From the NCBI RefSeq assembly GCF_015710975.1, contig NZ_CP049783.1, forward strand, positions 3,701,501-3,765,500: DNA of 64,000 nt, read 5' to 3'. Of the stretch, positions 1 to 9,695 are shown in pieces. Positions within the stretch are counted from its first letter, which is position 1. Each line of letters opens with the position of its first letter. A model generated the notes under the pieces. It had not been told where the DNA came from, did not search any database, and saw nothing but the letters and a program-made list of their open reading frames with translations. The DNA is from Paenibacillus polymyxa (GTDB taxonomy: Bacteria; Bacillota; Bacilli; Paenibacillales; Paenibacillaceae). Made by a program: the position numbers and the translations under genes.

Positions 1-113
1 TAGCATTTATGGTGGTTGATGTACTGTCTATAAAGCAATGACAACGTCAGATTGTTTATTTTAACAATTTATATTCAGAGTCAGGATCTTGCTTCAAAAA
101 TTGTTCATTTTTA

Positions 114-150
114 GGACAAAGCATATATTCATTCCATATATGCTTTGTCC
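114..150. repeat. Perfect 15-bp inverted repeat upstream of first gene
   Basis: GGACAAAGCATATAT (114-128) is followed after a 7-nt loop by its exact reverse complement (136-150). There is no T-run after either arm, so it is not a standard intrinsic terminator. It lies 81 nt before the start codon at 231 and could be an operator or a 5' leader hairpin. The rest of 1-230 is AT-rich with no credible gene. Confidence 0.7.
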
Positions 151-230
151 GATATATATAGCAACAGGGTTACATTACATCGTACATACGCCTTAGATTG
201 CCTGTTACAAACATGACAGGAGGAAGTAGA

Positions 231-1109
231 ATGAATTTTGAACCTCTTAAAGCACAACAAGCGGTTCTTAGCTCTGGTAGCTTACGGATCAATCCGACAA
301 GCAAGCAAGTTCCGTCCCCCCAGCTACATGAAGAAAAAGTGCCCAGGTTCGTCGTTCAGGACACCGTGGAGATTAGTGAAGCTGGCAGAAAGCTGGCTGA
401 GGGGGATATCGTGTCACATGCTGCCAAGTATTTTGGCACAACTCAGATCAACGATGCATTAAACCGGGTTTTGGAGGGCCAACCGGAAGAAGTATCCGAT
501 GCTGTGTACAATATGATTCAATCCAATTTTATCGTCGATGGAACGGTAACGGATGAGAAGCAGCGCGCGGTATTGCTGGAGATGGGAGTTTCCCAGTCCA
601 AGTATATTGCGGATCATTACATGGAAGGCGATAAAGCCAAGGAATTTATGCAAACCATGAACCAGATAGCTGGTATTGCCTTGACACGAACCATTGATTC
701 AGAGACCGGAGATATTAGCTACACGACTCCTACAGATCGTCCGATAGGTGCCCCTGAGGACTACGTCAAGCTGTCGGAAGTGATGAAACAGGTCGATCCT
801 CAAAAATATACTGCGTTCATGAATGACATTAAGGGTGGAGGAAATGGATTAAGCCAGCTGTTGAGTTTTGCACAAAAGGTTCCTCAAAACCCCGATTGGA
901 TTAATAAATACAAGGAACGTACAGAACAGACTGAAGAGCTGTTAAATAAACCACAGTTAACGAATCGGTTTGACAAAGCGGATACATCCTCAGCTTCCGC
1001 GTTTATGAATAGTATGCAAAATCTTCTTAAGGAATCTTCTGCTCCTGAGGATTCTTACATGCAGAATATGCGGGGATTTTTTCGGAACTTGGGTGTTCAG
1101 GCCAATTAA
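231..1109 (+). CDS. Hypothetical protein, 292 aa
   Basis: I do not recognise the family. The start is set at ATG 231 because AGGAGG (218-223) lies 7 nt before it; an upstream in-frame TTG at 198 would put that ribosome binding site inside the gene. The product is soluble and hydrophilic, without signal peptide or membrane segment. Near residue 45 it has a VEISEAGRKL stretch of the kind found in small flagellar and export-associated proteins; this is only a resemblance. The centre is helical, and the tail is rich in Gln, Ser and Asn. It is a single-gene unit closed by a terminator at 1233, and its right neighbour is a large surface protein. Function unknown. Confidence 0.75.
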   Translation: MNFEPLKAQQAVLSSGSLRINPTSKQVPSPQLHEEKVPRFVVQDTVEISEAGRKLAEGDIVSHAAKYFGTTQINDALNRVLEGQPEEVSDAVYNMIQSNFIVDGTVTDEKQRAVLLEMGVSQSKYIADHYMEGDKAKEFMQTMNQIAGIALTRTIDSETGDISYTTPTDRPIGAPEDYVKLSEVMKQVDPQKYTAFMNDIKGGGNGLSQLLSFAQKVPQNPDWINKYKERTEQTEELLNKPQLTNRFDKADTSSASAFMNSMQNLLKESSAPEDSYMQNMRGFFRNLGVQAN

Positions 1110-1232
1110 AGTTTCAAAAGGATCTCTGGGATGAGTGTTTCGAAAATTTATTTCAGTTCATTTTGCTGTTCTGTTTACATCCTGTTTGAAACGAAGTATA
1201 ATAACTTCAAAACATACTCGTGAAATTGAGGA

Positions 1233-1279
1233 AGCACCTCAAACTTAGGCATTACTGCCTTCGTTTGAGGTGCTTTTTC
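1233..1279 (+). terminator. Intrinsic terminator
   Basis: The stem AGCACCTCAAAC (1233-1244) pairs perfectly with GTTTGAGGTGCT (1263-1274), followed by TTTTCT. It ends the unit starting at 231. Confidence 0.85.
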
Positions 1280-1340
1280 TATTTTAGCCAAAGCGAGTAC
1301 GTAGAACTCTTTGAAAATAAAATAAAGTAAGGAGAAGTGT

Positions 1341-4300
1341 ATGTATCGAAAAAATAAACGAAAGGTTAGGAAGCACAATAACTGGGTGTATGGAGTACTG
1401 GCTTTACTCCTCTTATTAATGATCATTCCCATATTCCCGGAAAGGGTATCGGCTGCTACCCAAGAAATCATCGGAGGTCCTTTTTGCCAAAATAATTTGC
1501 CAGGTGGAGGCGATAGTTGGGGCTCTTGGTCAGGAAGTGGAGTAGGAGCAACGGAAGTATACACTGGCATGGGGTCGGCAAGGTATACATGTGATGGAAC
1601 TAAACAGCCGACAAATCGTTTTATTGATATTGGAAGATCTATTAAGACTTCGGATTACAGGATTTTTGTTTACATTGAGGGGTCTTATCATACAGATATA
1701 TATACATCTAATGCCGCCGCAGGCGACAGCTGGAGACCCAACGGAACGAATTTATATACATGGACCAATGTAACGAAATTCTATGCCGATAGCTATTACC
1801 AGGGGAAATGGATAGATATCACTGACTCTATTACATTAAGGGATGTACGATATTTCAGAGCGATGGGAACTAGTCAACAGACAAGTGATGAAATATCCAA
1901 GTTTGGAATTCGTATTATTCCCAAATCAGACTTGATGCCTAAACCACCCCAGATTCATGCTGGTGCAGAGGGACAGGCTGTTACAGAGTGGACCAAAGAG
2001 CCTGTAACCGTGTGGATTGATGGGGATGTGGCTCCTGAAGGACTAAAATACTATGAATATAGCCTGAATGGAGGACCATTTCAGCAATATACCGGTCCTT
2101 TGACTGTCAATGATCATGGTGTAAATACAATTTATGCGCGTACAGTGGACGTACATAACCAGTATAGTGGTCTTTCTTCCGCCAATGTCCGAATAGACAG
2201 GATGCCACCCACTCCCCCATTATAGATGCAACAGGAAACAGTAATGAATATACCATTTCATTACAACCGGGTGCAGACGATTATTCTGGAATAGCTCATA
2301 CTCAATTTCGGTTGACCGGCGTTGTGAATCAGGATTGGCAGGATTATGGTGGAGTATTTCATGTCAATCAAGATGGCAAAAGCACGATTTATGCTCGTTC
2401 CATTGATAACGTCGGTAATGTAAGCCGGGAGGTAACCAAAGAAGTCACCGTTGATAAAAAAGGGCCAACGGCTCCTGTTATACGGGCTAGCGAAACGGGT
2501 CCAACGAACCGTGATGTGGACATTGCCATTGAGTCGGGAAGTGACTCTACAAATGGAATTAAGAAGACACAGTATCGTTTGAGTCCAACTGGGGAGTGGC
2601 TGACATACAATGGCATTTTTACATTAAATGCAGAAGGGAGTTACGAACTATCAGCGCGGACGATCAATAATCTTGATGTGTCTAGTCCCATTGTGACTCA
2701 ATCGGTCATGATTGATCGTACCAAACCCACCCCTCCGAAAGTTATGTTTTCTGAGGTAACGAATCCTAACCGATATATCAATAAACCAGTACAGTTTACA
2801 CTCTCGGGTGCAACGGATACTACAGCAGTGCATTATGAATATCAATTGGGTTCTGGCGCTTATATGCCTGGTTCATCGGGAATATTAAATAGTTCGGGAA
2901 TTGTAAAAGTGACTGCTCAAGCTGTAGATGCAGCTGGAAATCGAAGTGTTCCGGTGAACGCAATGTCTTATATCGATTTGGAGCCGCCGAGCATTCAACT
3001 GACACCCAGTATGCGTGAATGGAAAGATACTAATATTCATGTGAACATAAAATATACTGACCAGCACTCGGGGATTGATCCATCGACAAGGCAGTACAAA
3101 GTCACGAACAGCTCCGATTCACCTGAAAACTGGGAGGCTGCAGCCGATCCCATAGTCCAGCTGGATCTTTCAAATGAAGGTGAATGGTATGTCCATGCGA
3201 AGGTGAAAGACCAGGCAGGAAACATGTATGAAACGGTCAGCAGTGCACTTCGCATTCAAAAGCAACCGCAGCCGGTTGTGCTTTCGGCGACATCTGTACG
3301 CAACACAGAGGTTGATTTGCAATGGACTCTCCCCTCTGGTCTTGATGATGGTTATATCTATACAGTCCGAAATCTAACAACAAATGAGGTTTGGGATGTT
3401 AACCATCCGACAAATTTTTTTACAGATACAGGGCTATTAGGAGGACATGAATATGAGTATGAACTGCGTTGCAGTAATTATGTAGGAGGCAATGCATATT
3501 CTAATCGAGTCCGTGTATTAACGTTACCTGATGCCCCTGAGCATGTTCAGTTACGACCGGTCTCTCGTCATTCAGCAGAAATCATGGCCGACTTTACGCC
3601 AGTTTTTTCAGCTAATAAATATAATATTACAGCAGCGGACGCAAGCACGGGAGAAATCATATTTAAGGATACGGTTACACAGGATGTGTATAATCCGATT
3701 AAGGGGATGGAGCCTGGTAAGTATTATGAAGTTTCTGTATCCGCTATAAACGCCATGGGAGAGGGGGCACCAAAGCATGTATCTTTTTTAAGTCTACCAG
3801 ACAGCCCAAGCGGATTCCGGAATGTAACCGTAAGAGAAGATGGAATCGACTTGAAGTGGAATTCTGTAATCACTGCCACCTACTATGCTCTAGAGCGAGA
3901 TAAGGTCTCGGTTTATAACGATGTGTATATAGAATTCACCGATACTGAGCTTCAGGCGGGAACGGAGTATAACTATCGTATATCTGCTGAAAATAAAACA
4001 GGATTTGGAGACTATGCTCATCTCGGCGTTATGACATTACCAGAACAGGTAACTACACTTTCAAGTGTAACGAAGGATGTATATTCTGTTGGTGTAGCGT
4101 GGCAAGATGTGCAGGGGGCTGAAGGGTACATTTTGAATGTTAACGATGAACCAAAGGTGCAAATTCCGCGTGGTATCCATTCTTATACTTTTGAAGGTTT
4201 GCCAGCAGGTAGATCTGCCAATATAAAAATTCGGGCTTACAATCGAAGTGGTACGGGTTTGGATGCTTCTATCAATGCATTAACGCTGCCTAATTCGGCC

Positions 4301-5929
4301 TTACAACTTGCAGCTGTAGATGTTCGCGAGCACGATGCCACATTGATATGGGCTCCGGTTGACGGGGTAACTCAATATAAGGTAACAATCAACGGTCAAA
4401 ATTATTATAGTACGGAACCACGGGTAGTTGTATCTGGTTTAACAGGTGGGAAAAACTACACTTTTCAAGTGAGTAGTGGGAACAGCAGTGGTTACAGCCC
4501 GCCAGCGTTGGGTGAACTGCTGACACTCCCGCCTCAAGTACAAAATGTAAAAGTTACGGAGCTTAGGAATGGACAGATTTCGCTGGCCTGGGATGAAATC
4601 AAGAGTGCTGCCCAATATGCAGTAATCCGCAAAGATACAGGGGAAGTTTTTGACACTCGAAAAGCTCACATCATACTTTCAGATTTCCAGCCTGGTGTAA
4701 TTTACTCGTTTGGTATACAGGCGATGAATATCACGGGGGAAGGTGACATAGCTCCCTTTACGTATCGAGCGTTGCCAGGTCAAATACCAGATTGTAGGTT
4801 GGTAGTGAAAAGTGTAACAGATGCCGATTTGCTTATTACATGGCAAGAAGCTCAGGGTGCAGATGCTTACAATGTCTACAAAAACGAGATGCTTATCGGC
4901 CATACGAGCACTCATGAGTTTAAAGTAGACGGATTAGACAGCTCTTCATTGTATCGTATTAACGTTAAGCCAGTGAACACAAGCGGTGAAGGTAAGCAGT
5001 CAGAAGGTCAGGTCGAGACGTTACCGTCTTCAGCATTTGCGTTTTCGAAGACAGAAACAACCAATAGTGAATTTATCATCCATTGGGAGTCAGAGCATGA
5101 AAATGATATTTTTGTTCTCGCTAGTGAAGGAGTAGTCCTATATCGTGGTAAGGATCGAGCTTTTATCTGGAGACAGCTGAGAGAAAAGCAATTGTATACC
5201 GTTCAACTTTGGGCAGAAAATAGTCAAGGAAAACGCACAGAGGCAAAAGAAGCGAGTGGTAAAACTACAGGGAATGCTGTGGACACAGGTGTTGGAGCAG
5301 GAGGCGCAGGGAGTGCAAAACCGATTCAGACTGTTGTAGAGGAGCCGACAGAAACAAAAACAGAGTTCTTTCAAGGCTTAACAATCGAGACGAAGCCAAA
5401 TCATTTTAGTGACATTGATCGGGTATTTAATAGAGAGAAGATAAATACGCTTGCCGATTTGGGCGTAGTGAAGGGGAGATCCAGCACGCTTTTTGAACCG
5501 AATAGACCCGTAACACGTATGGAATTCACTTCGATGCTTGTTCGTTCTCTTAAATTACCGCTCGAAACAGATGTGACTCTAGACTTCGAGGATATTGATC
5601 TATCTGCATGGTATGTTGATCTGCTCAAAACAGCAATTAAGGCTCAAGTTGCTCGAGGTTTTAGTAGCAAAGCCTTCGGTCCAGATCGGGTCATAAATCG
5701 GGAGCAGGCCGCTAAAATGGTGAATAACATTATCAAGGCTACACCACAGCAAGAAAGCAGTGTATACTCAGATTCCTCTCAAATTGTAGAGTGGGCCAGA
5801 AAGGATGTACTTGGTCTAACTGAGATTAATTTAGTACAAGGATATCCAGACGGCAGCTTTCGTGCCAAACAGGAAGTTACGCGTGCGGAAGCGGCTGAGA
5901 TGATTTATAATATGCTTCAAATGAAGTAG
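1341..5929 (+). CDS. Giant SLH-anchored, FN3-repeat surface protein, frameshifted near 2214-2218
   Basis: Two open frames (1341-2225 and about 2219-5929) form one protein of about 1529 aa if one C is added to the C5 run at 2214-2218. Codons before and after then read through the same repeat (PPTPP then IIDATG), as in the sister repeats DKKGPTAPVI and DRTKPTPPKV. Order: signal peptide with one membrane helix (residues 1-39, ending VSAA); an N-terminal Trp/Gly-rich domain of about 165 residues; about four Ig-like OmpL47-type modules; about eight FN3-like modules of about 80-85 residues; a Gly/Ala linker; and three C-terminal SLH domains (from HFSDIDR onward) that bind pyruvylated cell-wall polymer. 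It is probably a cell-surface adhesin or scaffold; no catalytic domain is visible. An AAGGAG site precedes ATG 1341. If the frameshift is real, only a secreted, unanchored 294-aa fragment is made. Confidence 0.85.
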
Positions 5930-5932
5930 CCA

Positions 5933-5961
5933 AAATAAGGGGGCGTCGGCCCCCCTTATTT
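5933..5961. terminator. Bidirectional terminator
   Basis: AAATAAGGGGG (5933-5943) pairs with CCCCCTTATTT (5951-5961). It sits between the convergent surface-protein gene and the minus-strand gene at 5974. Confidence 0.85.
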
Positions 5962-5973
5962 CTGTGTACTAGC

Positions 5974-6483
5974 TTATTCCGCAATAGCGGGATTTATATT
6001 GGATGCTCTGTAGGCAGGGACGCCATTGATGAGAGCGGTTCTTAGTTGAATATACCGGATACCATAATAGCTGGTTGTATTGTTTAATCCAGAGGAAAGT
6101 ACAGTTATTTTATAATATGAAAAAGGAATCTCATTACTAAATTGATAGGTTATTTTTGCAGTACTTGGCAAAGCCTCTACTTGTCCTAATCGATACCAGT
6201 TTTCTCCGTCATTCGAGCCATGAAAAGAAAACGAAAGTATAAAAGCTCGAGAAGATGGTTGGGCTAAGAGAATATCATTGATCGTTTTGCCTGTATCTAA
6301 TTTAAAAATGATTTCTCCACCTCTACCGCTTAAGCTGCTTTCCCAATAGAGATTATTATCGATTAGAACATTTTTCGGAAAAGTATTTTTGCTATCACCG
6401 TTCGTCGTAACATTATCTTCAGTTATTACGGCGGGTTCCATGGAAAACGAATAACTGTCTGGATTTTGGCTGAATTTAGTCAT
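5974..6483 (-). CDS. Discoidin-like (F5/8 type C) hypothetical protein, 169 aa
   Basis: Start ATG at 6483 has GGGAGG about 9 nt upstream on the minus strand. There is no signal peptide or membrane segment. The body looks like one beta-sandwich of the F5/8 type C (discoidin) kind: an early LIDNNLYWES segment, then FKLDTGKTINDI, FSFHGSNDGENWYRLG and a late YYKITVLSSG segment. Those are the usual landmarks of carbohydrate-binding discoidin folds. No enzyme domain is attached, so a small binding protein is the natural reading, but the absence of an export signal argues against a wall role unless it leaves by another route. The assignment rests on motif feel only. It converges on the surface-protein gene and shares its terminator. 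Confidence 0.65.
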   Translation of the reverse strand: MTKFSQNPDSYSFSMEPAVITEDNVTTNGDSKNTFPKNVLIDNNLYWESSLSGRGGEIIFKLDTGKTINDILLAQPSSRAFILSFSFHGSNDGENWYRLGQVEALPSTAKITYQFSNEIPFSYYKITVLSSGLNNTTSYYGIRYIQLRTALINGVPAYRASNINPAIAE

Positions 6484-6747
6484 GCTGATTTACCTCCCTT
6501 GGTTATGATTTTTAATTTGTTGAATACGTTGTTGTATATGATTTATATGAAACTCTCAATGAATGTATACCTAATAGCAACTGGTTATTTCATGGACTAT
6601 ACTAGCAAATGATAGAAAAAGAACCTAACGTAATTGGAAATTCAAACAGTATAGGAGGAATTAAGATAAGGGTACCGTTTTCGGGTTCTTAACTAGCTCA
6701 TTCCAAAGACTAGGCTAGTTTATATAGAAATGTTTGGAAGAAAGAAT

Positions 6748-6813
6748 ATGAATAACTTGAATAACTTGAATAACTTGAATAACTATTTTAGGTGCGAGAA
6801 GGAGAATGTATAG
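6748..6813 (+). CDS. Possible 21-residue leader peptide coded by 9-bp repeats
   Basis: ATG 6748 opens a short frame that reads Met, then (Asn-Asn-Leu) three times, Asn-Asn, then YFRCEKENV and a stop at 6811-6813. A weak purine-rich GGAAGAAAG precedes it. The ribosome binding site of the next gene (AAGGAG, 6799-6804) is inside the end of this frame, and the stop lies 3 nt before ATG 6817, so translation of the two could be coupled. It could equally be a chance frame through a tandem repeat. Confidence 0.3.
   Translation: MNNLNNLNNLNNYFRCEKENV
6750..6784 (+). repeat. Tandem 9-bp repeat, about 3.9 copies
   Basis: The unit GAATAACTT is repeated without mismatch just upstream of the gene at 6817. 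The period is a multiple of three, so copy-number changes keep any frame through it. The 6484-6747 stretch before it is AT-rich, with an isolated AGGAGG at 6653 that is followed by no ATG, GTG or TTG start. Confidence 0.9.
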
Positions 6814-6816
6814 AAT

Positions 6817-7188
6817 ATGAAAATATACACTTATTATTTGGCAAATGGCGTATTCCCTTTGGATTGGGAAGTTTGTTTTAATACTGTTGAGGAATACAAA
6901 ACCCAGTTATTTGAGAAGTATACCGCTTCCCAAGAGTCCAATGATTTTGTAATAGGTGGATTTCATGTGCTTACCGATAAAATAGATGCAATTCTGAATT
7001 ATGCTTTAGAGGATTTTCAAAAAGAATTTCCTCATAATTATGAGTTGCGTTGTCCCGCTATGATCTTCCCGTTGCCAAGAGGCGATGAGAGTAATGGTGC
7101 TGAGTTCGCTATTATTTTAAAACGAGATGAGGATGGAGATACGATAGTCTATTCCCCACTTCCATTGTCATATTTAGAAAAAAGTTAG
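6817..7188 (+). CDS. Hypothetical protein, 123 aa
   Basis: Not recognised. ATG 6817 is 12 nt after AAGGAG. The protein is acidic and soluble, rich in aromatic residues (MKIYTYYLANGVFPLDWEV at the start), with no signal peptide, membrane segment or cysteine motif beyond scattered residues. Its size, acidity and solitary position in an accessory region would fit an immunity-type or orphan protein, but no toxin gene is visible next to it, so this is only a guess. Its low GC and the repeat tract before it set it apart from the core genes further right. Confidence 0.65.
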   Translation: MKIYTYYLANGVFPLDWEVCFNTVEEYKTQLFEKYTASQESNDFVIGGFHVLTDKIDAILNYALEDFQKEFPHNYELRCPAMIFPLPRGDESNGAEFAIILKRDEDGDTIVYSPLPLSYLEKS

Positions 7189-7231
7189 TACTTATTTAAG
7201 AAAAAAGGAAAACAAATTGAAATTCAAATCA

Positions 7232-7256
7232 TGAAAAAAGGCCCTGTATAGGGCCT
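7232..7256 (-). terminator. Terminator of sigK
   Basis: AGGCCC (7239-7244) and GGGCCT (7251-7256) form a stem. On the minus strand it is followed by a T-run (the A-run at 7234-7239), fitting the end of the minus-strand gene whose stop codon is at 7297. Confidence 0.75.
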
Positions 7257-7296
7257 CCAAATAGTCAAAAGTTCTAGGTAGGTATCTGTTTATTCA

Positions 7297-7997
7297 TTAT
7301 CCCTTCTGCTTGTAAAATTCATGGTATAACTTCATCAACGCACGCTTTTCAATTCGTGACACATACGAGCGAGAAATTCCCAGTTCTCGTGCAATTTCCC
7401 GCTGTGTTCGTTCTTCTCCTCCGGCTTCCAGGCCGAATCGGCCAATCACCACTTCTTTTTCACGCTCATCTAAAATATCGAGATTGCGATAAATTTTACT
7501 CTTCTCGATTTTGAGCTGTACCTTGTCTACAATATCGTCCGCCTCGGATCCGAGGATATCAATTAATGTAATCTCGTTGCCTTCCTTGTCAGTTCCTATA
7601 GGATCGTGGAGAGATACGTCTTTACGTGTTTTTTTTAAGGATCTTAAATGCATCAGGATCTCATTTTCTATACAACGGGCTGCAAATGTTGCCAGTTTTG
7701 TTCCTTTTCCGGTCTGAAAGCTTTCAATAGCCTTGATCAGTCCGATGGTGCCGATGGATATAAGATCCTCCAAATCTTCGCCGGTGTTGTCAAATTTTTT
7801 ACAATATGGGCCACCAGCCTTAGGTTATGTTCAATAAGTGTGTTACGGGAATGTGCGTTGCCTTCGGCAAACAGCTTCAGGTGTCGAGCTTCCTCTTTCT
7901 CAGTCAATGGCTGCGGAAAGGCGTTGTTTTTCACGTAGGAAACGAGTAGCGTCAATTCCTTGATGAACAGAGCGATAGCACTAAATAGTCCGGGCAC
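7297..7997 (-). CDS. sigK: Sporulation sigma factor SigK precursor, frameshifted at 7795-7800
   Basis: This is the late mother-cell sigma factor that drives coat and cortex genes. Two minus-strand frames join into a 233-aa protein if one A is added to the A6 run (T6 at 7795-7800 on the plus strand), restoring [16 protein letters not shown]. The start is GTG 7997, 8 nt after AGGAGG; an earlier GTG at 8006 overlaps that site. Residues 1-20 are a hydrophobic pro-sequence, followed by YVKNNAF, matching the known SpoIVFB cleavage position in B. subtilis (Ser20/Tyr21). Region 2 contains [15 protein letters not shown] and [11 protein letters not shown]; region 4 contains [20 protein letters not shown]. 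The gene is contiguous: no skin-type element. As written, the first frame ends after 86 residues, before most of region 2. Confidence 0.9.
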
Positions 7998-8186
7998 GGA
8001 TGACACCTCCTGAGGTAGTTGCGAACTTACTGGACTTTGTTACTTACCAGGCTTGCGGTCTGTTTATTGTATGTAGGCAGGTGCCCATCCGTGCCTGTAC
8101 TCCGAAAACTGCTTCGTAACAAATTGTCAGATATCTTTCTTGAGCAGCATTAATACATATTTCAAATCGTCAGGAGTTTTATCAAC

Positions 8187-8327
8187 ATGCAGGATCATGA
8201 GTATTTCATCAATTGGACGACATCCTTGTTTAAGGAAGGATTTCACATGGTTTATTGGATGGCTGCAGAAGCAACGGCCGTTAGAGAGATAGCAGCAACT
8301 ATATTTCGAACGATGACTCTACGATAA
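8187..8327 (+). CDS. Candidate small protein, 46 aa
   Basis: ATG 8187 is preceded by AGGAG 10 nt upstream and opens a 46-codon frame ending TAA at 8325-8327. The product is rich in aromatic and small residues: FINWTTSLFKEGFHMVYWM, then an Ala-rich helix ending in TMTLR. It could be an amphipathic, membrane-associated peptide. It lies between divergent sigK and the DUF523 gene, 57 nt before the latter's start, and could be co-transcribed with it. No family is recognised. The rest of 8012-8383 shows no other gene. Confidence 0.4.
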   Translation: MQDHEYFINWTTSLFKEGFHMVYWMAAEATAVREIAATIFRTMTLR

Positions 8328-8383
8328 AACTCGTTTATACTTTAATTACTTAACAGTGAAAGCAATGGATATGAGGTGTATTA

Positions 8384-8853
8384 ATGATTCTGGTAAGTTC
8401 ATGTTTGGCAGGCATGAAGGTGCGATATAACGGGACGGATAGCTTGGATGTACATATTCAAAAGTTGGTAGAGGAAAAGAAGGCAATGACGATCTGTCCT
8501 GAGCTACTGGGGGCTTTGTGATACCGCGAGAGCCTGCTGAGATTATTGGAGGGACTGGGGAGGACGTACTGAGTGGCACAGCCAAGGTGATCGAGCTTTC
8601 AGGCAATGATGTCAGTGATATGTACATTAGAGGTGCGCACGAAGCTTTGCAAATAGCCAGAGAGGTTAACGCGTCGCTTATTGTTTTAAAAGAAAACAGT
8701 CCATCCTGCGGGTCGGCAGCGATCTACAATGGGGCATTCGAAAACCGCAAAATTGCAGGCAATGGGGTAACCTCAGCCTTGTTAAAAAGGGAGGGCTTTA
8801 AGGTCATATCAGAAGAACAAATATCGGAAATTTTCTTGCATGAGAATATGTAA
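8384..8853 (+). CDS. DUF523 family protein (YbbK-like), frameshifted at 8509-8513
   Basis: ATG 8384 follows GAGGTG. The first frame reads VSSCLAGMKVRYNG and ICPELLGAL, then hits a stop. Adding one G to the G5 run at 8509-8513 gives CPELLGGFVIPREPAE and continues to 8853, a 156-aa protein of normal length for DUF523. Family hallmarks are SCLxGxxxRY(N/D)G, CPExxGGLxxPRxPAE and the late KENSPSCG. Three conserved Cys positions (SSC, ICPE, SCG) suggest metal or thiol chemistry, but the biochemical role of the family is not settled. The break is almost certainly a one-base loss. Confidence 0.85.
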
Positions 8854-8860
8854 TGATAAA

Positions 8861-8913
8861 ACAAGCGTCTTAATCGCTTACTGGCTTATAGCGTAAGCGC
8901 AAGACGCTTGTTT
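8861..8913. terminator. Terminator between convergent genes
   Basis: CAAGCGTCTT (8862-8871) pairs with AAGACGCTTG (8901-8910), with an inner GCTTAC/GTAAGC stem, and TTT follows. It separates the DUF523 gene from the convergent minus-strand gene. Confidence 0.75.
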
Positions 8914-8945
8914 GTGCTGTGTTCGTTTTACACCTGTGTATCACA

Positions 8946-9695
8946 CTATTTAAGCTTTAAGGCCAAAATCCCCAAATACTCCTTGAGGGCTGTCCCGGTT
9001 GTAGATATGGCTCCAGCAGACGGTGAAAGTTTGGCAGCATATAGTGACAGCTTTTCACTTGCCAGATAGTCGGTTGGATAAGCTGTGGCTTGCATACCTG
9101 CACGCTGAAATTCCAGTGCAGCACGGGGCATATGGAATGCGGAGGTCACCAGAATAGGTTTTGTGAGCTGGTGCTGTTTTAAAATTTGGGAGGTATATAC
9201 GGCATTTTGCTGTGTATTTAAGGAACGGTTTTCGATGAAGATGTCCTTTGCCGGAATACCGAGTCCTAATAGCTGCCTCTGCGCAATATTCGCTTCATTA
9301 CCACTGTCTCCAAACACTTGTCCACCGGAAAAAAGGATAGGTAGACCTGTTGCTTCATGCAGTCTAGCCGCAGTGAGCAGTCGGTTGGCCGCAGACCCTA
9401 GCAGATTACCTTGTCCATTGATGTCGGGAGTTCCCTCTGTAGCTCCGCCCCCAAGTACGACAATAACATCCCCTTGAACAGTAAGGGGCTGTGGGTACTG
9501 CTTTTCTAGGCTACGAATTAACACATCTCCAGCCAAATTGGTCGATGAAACATACAGCAGCAATGTGACAAGGAGCAGTACAATCGCAGGTTTACGCGCC
9601 CGTTTCCATAGCCAGATTACAAGCCCTGCCATCACGAGGATAAACAAACCGGGAGGAAGCACGAAGCTGTATAGAAATTTGATGAAATAAATCAA
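8946..9695 (-). CDS. YdcF/SanA-like DUF218 membrane protein, 249 aa
   Basis: TTG 9695 lies about 8 nt after GGAGGG on the minus strand. Two N-terminal membrane helices (about residues 5-27 and 35-55) precede a DUF218 domain. Its hallmarks are DVIVVLGGG (after residue 75), the middle PILFSGGQ, the ENRSLNTQQNA segment and KPILVTSAFHMPRA. This arrangement is that of YdcF/SanA/ElyC-type proteins, implicated in envelope homeostasis and lipid-carrier or vancomycin-related phenotypes in other bacteria; the reaction is not defined. It is a single gene with no obvious partners. Confidence 0.85.
   Translation of the reverse strand: MIYFIKFLYSFVLPPGLFILVMAGLVIWLWKRARKPAIVLLLVTLLLYVSSTNLAGDVLIRSLEKQYPQPLTVQGDVIVVLGGGATEGTPDINGQGNLLGSAANRLLTAARLHEATGLPILFSGGQVFGDSGNEANIAQRQLLGLGIPAKDIFIENRSLNTQQNAVYTSQILKQHQLTKPILVTSAFHMPRAALEFQRAGMQATAYPTDYLASEKLSLYAAKLSPSAGAISTTGTALKEYLGILALKLK

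Noticed and set aside
2205..2225. Programmed -1 frameshift in the surface-protein gene
   Set aside because: The codons ACT CCC CCA do not form an X XXY YYZ heptamer and no stimulatory structure is apparent.
7297..7997. skin-type element splitting sigK
   Set aside because: The two sigK parts overlap and differ by one base only. There is no inserted DNA and no recombinase gene.
8130..8318. 63-codon open frame on the minus strand with several Cys residues (CCYLSNGRCFC)
   Set aside because: It has no start codon with a ribosome binding site. The plus-strand 46-residue ORF over the same bases has both.
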